From NCBI GenBank assembly GCA_016880375.1, contig JAEHDO010000220.1, positions 1-5,709 on the forward strand: a stretch of DNA of 5,709 nucleotides, written 5' to 3'. The notes under the pieces were generated by a model that was not told the DNA's origin, did not search any database, and was given only the letters and a program-made list of their open reading frames with translations. This DNA is from Betaproteobacteria bacterium. GTDB taxonomy: Bacteria > Pseudomonadota > Gammaproteobacteria > Burkholderiales > Rhodocyclaceae. The position numbers were made by a program, and so were the translations under genes. This document shows, piece by piece, positions 1 to 5,406 of this stretch; position 1 is the stretch's first letter, and each line of letters starts with the position of its first letter.

Positions 1-41
1 AGCAGCTGCTTGGCCGCGATCCCGGACTGGAAACCGATTAG
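1..41 (+). CDS. gpsA: 3' end of a CDS, probably glycerol-3-phosphate dehydrogenase GpsA (partial)
   Basis: Only the last 12 complete codons lie in the window. The frame starting at base 3 reads QLLGRDPGLETD and ends at TAG (39-41). The pattern LL-x-R-x-P near the end resembles the C-terminus of many betaproteobacterial GpsA proteins, the cytosolic NAD(P)H-dependent sn-glycerol-3-phosphate dehydrogenase of phospholipid synthesis, and gpsA next to trmL is, as I recall, a common arrangement. The identity therefore rests on a very short tail plus context and could be wrong; that a plus-strand gene ends here is more secure than its name. Its stop codon overlaps the trmL stop on the other strand. 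Confidence 0.42.
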   Translation, partial: QLLGRDPGLETD

Positions 42-502
42 CTTCCCCCACTAAAGCCGCACTGCCGCCAGGCCTCGAATACCACCACGGCTACTGCATT
101 GGACAGGTTCAGGCTGCGGTTGCCTGCCACCATCGGCAGGCGAATCCGCTGCGCTTCCGGGGTGGCATCCAGCATGTCCTGTGGCAGGCCGCGGGTTTCC
201 GGCCCGAAGACGAACGCGTCTCCGGGCCGGTAGCAAGGCGCATCATGGCGGATGCCGCCGCGCGTGCTGACGAAAAACAGCCGGCTGTCCTTCAGGGCGG
301 ACAGGCAGTCCTCCCAGTGCCCATGCACCTTAACCCGGGCCAGATCGTGGTAATCGAGGCCGGCGCGGGCCAGTTGCCTGTCTTCCAGAGTGAAGCCGAG
401 CGGTTTTACCAGATGCAGTGTCGAGCCGGTATTTGCCGTCAGGCGGATTACGTTACCGGCGTTGGGCGGGATTTCCGGCTGGTAGAGAACGACATGAAAC
501 AC
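38..502 (-). CDS. trmL: tRNA (cytidine(34)-2'-O)-methyltransferase TrmL
   Basis: A small SPOUT-fold (SpoU/TrmH superfamily) methyltransferase of 154 residues, close to the roughly 157 of the E. coli enzyme. The family uses S-adenosylmethionine to methylate the 2'-O of the wobble nucleotide of tRNA-Leu isoacceptors. Visible motifs are the N-terminal LYQPEIPPNAGNVIRLTANTG (about 6-26, with the conserved Asn and Arg of motif 1), VFGPETRGLP (98-107, motif 2) and IRLPMVAGNRSLNLSNAVA (120-138, motif 3), which form the cofactor-binding trefoil knot. The start is GTG (502-500), chosen because MFHVVLYQPEIPPN matches the family N-terminus and a GGAAAG ribosome site lies 7 bases upstream. It follows comF by 35 bases on the same strand, so the two are probably co-transcribed. 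Family assignment is strong; the exact tRNA target is inferred from homologues. Confidence 0.95.
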   Translation of the reverse strand: MFHVVLYQPEIPPNAGNVIRLTANTGSTLHLVKPLGFTLEDRQLARAGLDYHDLARVKVHGHWEDCLSALKDSRLFFVSTRGGIRHDAPCYRPGDAFVFGPETRGLPQDMLDATPEAQRIRLPMVAGNRSLNLSNAVAVVVFEAWRQCGFSGGS

Positions 503-509
503 GACAATG

Positions 510-515
510 CTTTCC
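510..515 (-). promoter_or_regulatory. Ribosome binding site of trmL
   Basis: On the minus strand GGAAAG lies 7 bases before the GTG codon at 502-500. It supports the non-ATG start, since no in-frame ATG gives the conserved family N-terminus. Confidence 0.55.
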
Positions 516-537
516 AGAACAGGGAGAATTTTCTTGA

Positions 538-1236
538 TTAATCGGAAGGCAGCGTTCGTGCCGCCACCCAGTTTTCCACTCGCGCCGCGCCGTGCCGCTT
601 GAGAACCCGCGCGAATTCATTCAGGGTCGCACCGGTGGTCATGACGTCGTCGACCACCGCGACGCTTTTCCCGGACAGGTCAATGCGGCATTCAAAGGCG
701 TTGCGGACATTGGCCTGACGTTCCTTCCAGGGCAGGCTGGCCTGGGGGGTGCAGTCGAGCACGCGGGCGCAGGCATCGGGCACAAGTGCCAGACCGAACT
801 TGCGTGACAGCGGCCGGGCGATTTCCTGTGCCTGATTGAAGCCGCGTTCCCGCATGCGTTGTGCCGAGAGCGGCAACGGCAGGATGCAGTCAACGCCGGA
901 GGTCCCGATGCATGCGGCGAGTTCATCGGCCAGCCAGATTGCAAGCGGCAGTCGGTGCCGGTACTTCAGCCCCTGCACGATATGCTCCACCGGGAAGGCA
1001 TAGCGGAAGGCGGCGACGGTGGCGTCGAAATGCGGCGGCGAACCCTGGCAGGCGCCGCAGACGGCGCCATCCGCCGCGGGCAGGGCGCAGACCGGGCAGA
1101 GCGGGCCGGCCAGACGCGGCAGGTCGGCCTCGCAGGCGGCGCAGACCAGGCGGTCGCCGCTGCCCTGGCCGCAGACGGTGCAGTCCTGCGGCAGCAGGCG
1201 GGACAACGCCTGAATTGTCGTCCGGTAAATTGACAA
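538..1236 (-). CDS. comF: ComF family phosphoribosyltransferase-like protein
   Basis: A 232-residue ComF/GntX-type protein. The N-terminal part carries four Cys-x2-Cys pairs (C19/C22, C32/C35, C47/C50, C60/C63), the double zinc-ribbon expected in this family. The C-terminal half is a type I phosphoribosyltransferase fold: RERGFNQAQ (129-137), an LPW-KERQANVRNAF region (168-181) and the PRPP-binding loop VAVVDDVMTTGATL (192-205). ComF is needed for DNA uptake in naturally competent bacteria, where it is thought to act in the cytoplasm on incoming single-stranded DNA; its reaction is not established, and it also occurs in species not known to be competent. The start is TTG (1236-1234): the frame is closed by a stop two codons upstream, and AAGGGG lies 6 bases before the TTG. 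A later TTG at 1206 would trim ten residues. It is divergent from bioB, a neighbourhood also found in other proteobacteria. Confidence 0.92.
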   Translation of the reverse strand: MSIYRTTIQALSRLLPQDCTVCGQGSGDRLVCAACEADLPRLAGPLCPVCALPAADGAVCGACQGSPPHFDATVAAFRYAFPVEHIVQGLKYRHRLPLAIWLADELAACIGTSGVDCILPLPLSAQRMRERGFNQAQEIARPLSRKFGLALVPDACARVLDCTPQASLPWKERQANVRNAFECRIDLSGKSVAVVDDVMTTGATLNEFARVLKRHGAARVENWVAARTLPSD

Positions 1237-1258
1237 GCCCTACCCCTTGAACGATCAT
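1230..1258 (+). promoter_or_regulatory. Candidate sigma-70 promoter of bioBC
   Basis: The plus strand has a perfect TTGACA (1230-1235), a 17-base spacer and GATCAT (1253-1258, 4 of 6 matches to TATAAT). Transcription would start near 1265, giving a leader of about 29 bases before bioB. The -35 box covers the start codon of comF on the other strand. No copy of the E. coli-type BirA operator (TTGTAAACC and its inverted partner) is visible in the gap, so biotin control, if present, uses another site or mechanism. Predicted by eye only. Confidence 0.5.
1243..1248 (-). promoter_or_regulatory. Ribosome binding site of comF
   Basis: On the minus strand AAGGGG lies 6 bases upstream of the TTG at 1236-1234. 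It favours this TTG over the internal one at 1206. The same bases fall in the spacer of the candidate bioB promoter on the other strand. Confidence 0.6.
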
Positions 1259-1268
1259 CCCCACTCCG

Positions 1269-1274
1269 ATTCTA
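1269..1274 (-). promoter_or_regulatory. Candidate -10 element of the comF-trmL promoter
   Basis: On the minus strand TAGAAT (5 of 6 matches to TATAAT) lies where a start near 1262 would give a leader of about 26 bases containing the comF ribosome site. No good -35 hexamer is visible at 16-18 bases, and that region lies over the bioB start, so the promoter may be weak or activator-dependent. Confidence 0.4.
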
Positions 1275-1293
1275 GCCGAAGCTTTCCCCCGAC

Positions 1294-2271
1294 ATGACGA
1301 CAGCCGCCGCCGAGCGCGTGAGCAAGGACTCACCTAAGCAGAAACGATGGACAGCCGCCGAAATCCAGGCGCTGTTCGAGCTTCCCTTCAATGATCTGCT
1401 CTTCCAGGCCCAGCAGGCGCATCGCGCCCATTTCGACGCCAACAGCGTGCAGCGTTCCACCCTGCTGTCGGTGAAGACCGGCGGTTGCTCCGAGGACTGC
1501 GGCTACTGCTCGCAGGCGGCGCGCCACCACACCGGGCTGGAAAAAGAGTCGCTGATGGAGATCGACGAGGTGGTGGCCGCCGCCCAGGCCGCCAAGGAAA
1601 AGGGCGCCAGCCGCTTCTGCATGGGCGCCGCCTGGCGCGGCCCGAAGGACAAGGACCTGGAACAAGTGAGCGAGATGATCCGCGCCGTGAAGGCGCTCGG
1701 CCTGGAAACCTGCGTCACCCTGGGCATGCTCAAGGAAGGCCAGGCGGAGCAGCTCAAGGCCGCCGGCCTCGACTACTACAACCACAACCTCGATACCGCG
1801 CCGGAGTTCTACGGCAGCATCGTCACCACCCACAGCCAGGCCGACCGCTTCGACACCCTCGGCAAGGTGCGCCAGGCCGGCATCCACGTCTGCTGCGGCG
1901 GCATCGTCGGCATGGGCGAGACGCGCGCCGGCCGCGCCGGCCTGATCGCCGAGCTGGCCAACATGGACCCGCCGCCGGAGTCCGTGCCCATCAACAACCT
2001 CGTGCCGGTGCCGGGCACGCCGCTGGCGAATGCCGAGCCGATCGACCCCTTCGAGTTCGTGCGCACCATCGCCGCGGCGCGCATCACCATGCCGGCGAGC
2101 CTGGTGCGCCTCTCCGCCGGTCGCCAGGAGATGTCGGACGAGCTGCAGGCGCTGTGCTTCCTCGCCGGCGCCAATTCCATCTTCTACGGCGACAAGCTGC
2201 TCACCACCGGCAATCCCGAAGCCGGGCGTGATGAGCGGCTCTTCGAGCGGCTGGGGTTGCGCGCCGTCTGA
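1294..2271 (+). CDS. bioB: Biotin synthase BioB
   Basis: A radical-SAM enzyme of 325 residues that converts dethiobiotin to biotin by inserting sulfur, the last step of the cytosolic biotin pathway. The [4Fe-4S] motif is CSEDCGYC (C65, C69, C72). The second cluster, [2Fe-2S], which donates the sulfur, has its expected ligands C109, C140, C200 and R272 (in VRLSAGR); all four sit at a constant 12-residue offset from E. coli C97, C128, C188 and R260. YNHNLDT (162-168) and the C-terminal FYGDKLLTT (297-305) are further family signatures. All catalytic residues are present, so it should be active. The ATG at 1294 has no clear ribosome site; a GTG at 1318 (residue 9) would give an N-terminus closer in length to the E. 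coli protein. The stop TGA shares one base with the bioC start, implying coupled translation. Confidence 0.97.
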   Translation: MTTAAAERVSKDSPKQKRWTAAEIQALFELPFNDLLFQAQQAHRAHFDANSVQRSTLLSVKTGGCSEDCGYCSQAARHHTGLEKESLMEIDEVVAAAQAAKEKGASRFCMGAAWRGPKDKDLEQVSEMIRAVKALGLETCVTLGMLKEGQAEQLKAAGLDYYNHNLDTAPEFYGSIVTTHSQADRFDTLGKVRQAGIHVCCGGIVGMGETRAGRAGLIAELANMDPPPESVPINNLVPVPGTPLANAEPIDPFEFVRTIAAARITMPASLVRLSAGRQEMSDELQALCFLAGANSIFYGDKLLTTGNPEAGRDERLFERLGLRAV

Positions 2272-3074
2272 TGCGCGAGGATTTCGTGCGTGCCGCGGCT
2301 TCTTACGATGAAGTCGCGGTGCTGGCGCGAGAAGTCAGTCTGCGCATGATGGCGAGACTGGACCTGGTGAAGATCAACCCCGCCCGCGTCGCCGACATCG
2401 GCTGCGCCACCGGCGACGGCATCCGCGCCCTGCAGGTGCGCTATCCGCAGGCCCTGCCGCTGGCGATCGATTTCGCGCCGGCCATGCTGGCCGAGGTCGC
2501 GCGCCGCGCTTCCTGGATGGAGCGGCTGCGCCGCCGTGCGCCGCGTTGCATGGCGGCCGACGTGCGGGCGCTGCCCCTGGCGGGCGGCACGCTCGGCCTT
2601 GCCTGGTCGAACCTGATGCTGCACTGGCTCGACGACCCCTTGCCGGCCTTTCGCGAACTGCAGCGCGTGCTGGAAGTCGGCGGCCTGCTGATGTTCAGCG
2701 CACTGGGGCCGGATACGCTGAAGGAACTGCGCGCCGCCGGTGCGACGACCTTGCGGCGCTTCCACGACATGCACGACCTCGGCGACATGCTGATGGCGGC
2801 CGGTTTCGCCGATCCGGTGATGGACATGGAGCGCATCGAACTCGCCTACGCCAGCCCGCGCGGCCTGCTGCGCGACCAGCGACTGCTCGGCGTGCGCGAC
2901 GGCCTGCTCGGGCCGATGGGCTTTCGCGAGGGGCGACGCGTCTTCCGCGCCTGGGAGTCGCAGCGGCGCGAAGGACGTTTGCCGGCCACTTTCGAGATCG
3001 TCTACGGCCACGCCTGGAAGGCCGAGCCGAAGACCGCTCCGGACGGCCGCGCGATCATCCGCATTCACAAATAG
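2271..3074 (+). CDS. bioC: Malonyl-ACP O-methyltransferase BioC
   Basis: A class I SAM-dependent methyltransferase of 267 residues. BioC methylates the free carboxyl of malonyl-ACP, disguising it so that fatty acid synthesis can extend it to pimeloyl-ACP methyl ester, the first committed step of biotin synthesis. The cofactor loop is VADIGCATGDG (40-50), followed by an acidic residue after the next strand (D67 in AIDFAPAML), the MAADVRALPL strand (95-104) and NLMLHWLDDP (114-123). The stretch DMHDLGDMLMAAGFADPVMD (166-185) is highly characteristic of BioC and separates it from generic methyltransferases. The ATG overlaps the bioB stop (TGATG), so it is probably translated by reinitiation. bioF, bioH, bioA and bioD, often linked to these genes, are absent here. 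The last ten bases overlap the 3' end of msrQ on the other strand. Confidence 0.95.
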   Translation: MREDFVRAAASYDEVAVLAREVSLRMMARLDLVKINPARVADIGCATGDGIRALQVRYPQALPLAIDFAPAMLAEVARRASWMERLRRRAPRCMAADVRALPLAGGTLGLAWSNLMLHWLDDPLPAFRELQRVLEVGGLLMFSALGPDTLKELRAAGATTLRRFHDMHDLGDMLMAAGFADPVMDMERIELAYASPRGLLRDQRLLGVRDGLLGPMGFREGRRVFRAWESQRREGRLPATFEIVYGHAWKAEPKTAPDGRAIIRIHK

Positions 3075-3685
3075 GTGCTTAATTGCCGCTGCCGCTCGCG
3101 CGCCAGCCGCAGCGCGCGGAAGCCCAGCAGTGCGCCGAGCAGCACGGCATACAGCAGCGGCAGCGTGATGTCCTTCTTCACCAGCCACCAGTAGTGCACG
3201 ACGCCGATGATGGCGATGGCGTAGACGCTGCGATGCAGTTGCGTCCAGCGCCGGCCGCCAAGGCGCTTCACCATCGCCGCATTGGAGGTCGCTGCCAGCG
3301 GGATCAGCAGCAGGAAGGCGGTGAAGCCGGCGGTGATGAAGGGGCGCTTGGCGATGTCCTTGACGATCGAGGCCAGATCGAAGAACTGGTCGAGCCAGAG
3401 GTAGGTCAGGAAATGCAGCGCGGCGTAGAAGAAGGCGTAGAGGCCGAGCATGCGGCGCAGGCGGATCAGCCAGTGCCAGCCGCTGAGGTGGCGCAGCGGC
3501 GTCACCGCCAGGGTGATCAAGAGGAAGCTCAGTGTCCACGTGCCGAGGTGCCGCGTGATGAACTCGATGGGGTTGGCGCCGAGCCCGTCCGTCCACGCCA
3601 ACCAGCCGAGCTGCGCCAGCGGCCACAGGCAGGCGGCAAAGAGCGCCGCCTTGAGCGCAGTGAGCTGCGGAGAGGTCGGCTGCAT
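3065..3685 (-). CDS. msrQ: MsrQ (YedZ), haem b membrane electron donor of MsrPQ
   Basis: A 206-residue inner-membrane protein of the ferric reductase-like transmembrane family. It carries electrons from the quinone pool or a cytosolic flavin reductase across the membrane to MsrP. Six hydrophobic segments can be seen, roughly at 11-31, 48-64, 77-98, 117-134, 151-169 and 174-191. The conserved histidines H91 (AALHF), H151 (QLHR) and H164 (VVHY) are the expected haem ligands, and length and His positions agree with E. coli MsrQ (about 211 residues). The frame stays open far upstream, but the real start is the ATG at 3685-3683: it gives the family N-terminus and overlaps the msrP stop by one base (TGATG), as expected for a coupled pair. 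The start sits in an unusually AT-rich stretch (AAAATTTTATTG), which may keep the site unstructured in the absence of a strong ribosome site. Confidence 0.95.
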   Translation of the reverse strand: MQPTSPQLTALKAALFAACLWPLAQLGWLAWTDGLGANPIEFITRHLGTWTLSFLLITLAVTPLRHLSGWHWLIRLRRMLGLYAFFYAALHFLTYLWLDQFFDLASIVKDIAKRPFITAGFTAFLLLIPLAATSNAAMVKRLGGRRWTQLHRSVYAIAIIGVVHYWWLVKKDITLPLLYAVLLGALLGFRALRLARERQRQLSTYL

Positions 3686-4620
3686 CAATAAAATTTTCTC
3701 AGATCCATGCCGGCATACAACTGTGCCACCTGCTCGGCATAGCCGTTGAAGGGCAGGGTCTTGCGCTTGAAGAACTCGCCGATGCGGCGCTCCTTCTCCT
3801 GGCTCCAGCGCGGGTGGCTGACGTCCGGGTTGACGTTGGCGTAGAAACCGTACTCCTCCGGCTGGGCGAGGTTCCACGTGGTTTGCGGCTGCCTGTCGGT
3901 GAGGCGGATCTTCACGATCGACTTGCCGCTCTTGAAGCCGTATTTCCACGGCACGACGAGGCGCAGCGGCGCGCCATTCTGGTTCGGCAACTCCTCGCCG
4001 TAGAGGCCGACTGCCATGAGGGTCAGCGGGTGCAGCGCCTCGTCGAGGCGCAAGCCCTCGGAGTAGGGCCAGTCGAGGAAGGGTTGGCGCAGGCCGGGCA
4101 TCGTGGCCGGATCCATATGCGTGACGAACTCGACGAACTTGGCGCTGCCCAGCGGCTCGACCTGCCTCAGCAGGGCGGCGAGCGGGAACCCGACCCAGGG
4201 AACCACCAGCGACCAGCCCTCGACGCAGCGCAGGCGATAGATGCGCTCCTCCAGCGGTGCGACCTTCAGGACGTCTTCGATGGCGAAGGTGCGCGGCTTG
4301 TGCACCAGGCCTTCGATACTGACCGTCCAGGGGCGCGTCTTCATGGCGCCGGCGCGTTCCGCAGGCTGACTTTTGCCGCCGAAGCCGAACTCGACGAAAT
4401 TGTTGTAGGTGGTGATATCGCGGAAACTGTTCGGCGGTTCCAGCGTGCTGTAGGCGCTCTTCTGCAGGCCCGGAAAGGCTTCGCGCGCCCAGGCCAGGGA
4501 TGGCAGGCCTGCCGCCAGCGCGAGGCCGCCGGCGGCCTTGATGAACTCGCGGCGCTGCTCGAACAGTTTGCGCGGCGTGATCTCGGAGGGGGGGATGTCG
4601 TCGGGACGTTTGATCAGCAT
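3685..4620 (-). CDS. msrP: MsrP (YedY), periplasmic methionine sulfoxide reductase, molybdopterin catalytic subunit
   Basis: A 311-residue molybdoenzyme of the sulfite oxidase fold. MsrP reduces methionine sulfoxide (both diastereomers, protein-bound) in periplasmic proteins damaged by hypochlorite or other oxidants. The N-terminus has a twin-arginine signal, RREFIK (23-28), then a hydrophobic segment and likely cleavage after AWA (43-45), so the protein should be exported folded with its cofactor by Tat. C132 in RLRCVEGWS is the expected molybdenum ligand. Other family blocks are [10 protein letters not shown] (71-80), the substrate-side segment near 162-182 and [17 protein letters not shown] (218-234). 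Length is close to the E. coli protein (334). It is encoded just before msrQ and 30 bases after the anti-sigma gene on the same strand, so probably belongs to the sigma-factor operon. No good ribosome site precedes the ATG. Confidence 0.96.
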   Translation of the reverse strand: MLIKRPDDIPPSEITPRKLFEQRREFIKAAGGLALAAGLPSLAWAREAFPGLQKSAYSTLEPPNSFRDITTYNNFVEFGFGGKSQPAERAGAMKTRPWTVSIEGLVHKPRTFAIEDVLKVAPLEERIYRLRCVEGWSLVVPWVGFPLAALLRQVEPLGSAKFVEFVTHMDPATMPGLRQPFLDWPYSEGLRLDEALHPLTLMAVGLYGEELPNQNGAPLRLVVPWKYGFKSGKSIVKIRLTDRQPQTTWNLAQPEEYGFYANVNPDVSHPRWSQEKERRIGEFFKRKTLPFNGYAEQVAQLYAGMDLRKFY

Positions 4621-4642
4621 GCCGAGTAGACCGGGATCGGCA
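4620..4642 (-). repeat. Inverted repeat at the msrP start codon
   Basis: TGCCGA and TCGGCA, separated by 11 bases, form a possible 6-bp hairpin in the mRNA whose 3' arm takes in the A of the msrP ATG. There is no T-run after it, so it does not look like an intrinsic terminator. It could reduce translation initiation or be chance in GC-rich DNA. Confidence 0.3.
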
Positions 4643-4650
4643 GTTAAAGC

Positions 4651-5406
4651 TTACGGATTCAGTTGCTGGTAGACGGCGGTGGCGATGCGCAGCAAGTCGG
4701 GCTTTTCCATTTCGCCGGAAAGGGCATAGCCGAAGCGCCCGCCGAGCCAGTAGAACACGCCGATGCCGTTTTCCCTGGCGTAGCGGAAGGCGGTTTCTCC
4801 GTTTTGCTGGGCGTCTTTCCGCACATAGAGCGTCAACCGCTGGCCGCGGGCATCCTGGTACATGAATTGCGCCACCGGCCCGGCCTCGCCCGGCAGGAGG
4901 CGGCCGCCCACGAGTTCGAAGCCTTGGGCGGCCAACCTTGGCGGCTTCAGTTCGGCACCCAGCCGCTTTGACAGCCAGGCGACGAGATGGGTTTCCTCGG
5001 CCGCGCCGACTTCGACCGGGTGGCGCACCTCGGGACTGAAGACGGCATGCGCCAGCGCCGCCTGGCGCGGCAGCGAGGCGGACGATTGGGGGGCGGGTGG
5101 GGCATGGCCGCGCACTGCGTAGCCGACCACGCCGCCGATCGCCAGCCAGGCGACCGCTGCGGCAAGGCGCAGCGGCAGGCGGCGCGAGGGCCGCGCCGCT
5201 TCCGCCAGGCGCGCCGGCACGGCCTCGTCGAGCACGGGGTCGAAAGCGCGATGCAGGCGTTCGCCCTGGAGACGCCATTCGGCGACCGCCTGGCGCATTT
5301 CAGGGTGTTCGCTCAGCCAGGCCTCCACTTCGGCGCGGCGTCCGGCCTGGAGTCGGCCATCGGCATAGGCGTGAAGGTCCTCTTCGTTGATCGGGGTGGC
5401 GCTCAT
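4651..5406 (-). CDS. Single-pass membrane anti-sigma factor (COG5662-type)
   Basis: A 251-residue protein that probably binds and holds the ECF sigma factor encoded just upstream. The N-terminal cytoplasmic part (about 1-75) has the anti-sigma look: NEEDLHAYADGRLQAGRRAEVEAWL (7-31) followed by a helical, charged stretch. The usual zinc ligands His-x3-Cys-x2-Cys are missing: after H34 there are no cysteines, and the whole protein contains none. One membrane segment follows (about 79-98, LRLAAAVAWLAIGGVVGYAV), then a periplasmic domain of about 150 residues with HPVEV (129-133), ELVGGRLLP (164-172), FMYQDARGQRLTLYV (181-195) and GVFYWLGGRFGYALSG (216-231), a pattern I recall from proteobacterial membrane anti-sigma factors. 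The ATG overlaps the sigma stop (ATGA) and has GAAGG 7 bases upstream. The signal it senses cannot be read from the sequence; the downstream msrPQ suggests envelope oxidation. Confidence 0.85.
   Translation of the reverse strand: MSATPINEEDLHAYADGRLQAGRRAEVEAWLSEHPEMRQAVAEWRLQGERLHRAFDPVLDEAVPARLAEAARPSRRLPLRLAAAVAWLAIGGVVGYAVRGHAPPAPQSSASLPRQAALAHAVFSPEVRHPVEVGAAEETHLVAWLSKRLGAELKPPRLAAQGFELVGGRLLPGEAGPVAQFMYQDARGQRLTLYVRKDAQQNGETAFRYARENGIGVFYWLGGRFGYALSGEMEKPDLLRIATAVYQQLNP

Noticed and set aside
1237..1293. BirA operator in the bioB upstream region
   Set aside because: No TTGTAAACC-like half site or inverted partner is present.
1318..1333. GTGAG-CTCAC inverted repeat at the start of bioB as an operator
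   Set aside because: Only a 5-bp stem inside coding sequence, with no similarity to a known site; likely chance.
1485..2231. 248-residue plus-strand open frame inside bioB
   Set aside because: Arg/Gly/Pro-rich shadow of bioB, whose own frame carries all catalytic residues.
3088..3118. GC-rich inverted repeat near the end of msrQ as a terminator
   Set aside because: It lies within the msrQ coding frame, is made of simple GC alternation, and has no T-run on either strand.
2184..3626. 480-residue minus-strand open frame across bioC and msrQ
   Set aside because: It is antisense to the well-supported bioC and out of frame with msrQ, with low-complexity His/Arg/Ala-rich composition and no recognisable motif.
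4626..4654. ECF-like promoter before msrP (GTAAG, 18 bases, GTCTAC on the minus strand)
   Set aside because: The match is loose, and the -10 would sit only a few bases from the ATG, leaving almost no leader; without the sigma factor's own promoter for comparison it cannot be supported.
3686..5278. Long open extension of the msrQ frame upstream of its ATG, which would give a protein of over 700 residues
   Set aside because: The extension lies out of frame over msrP and the anti-sigma gene, has the Arg/Pro/Ala-rich composition of a GC-rich shadow frame and shows no domain; the real MsrQ start overlaps the msrP stop.
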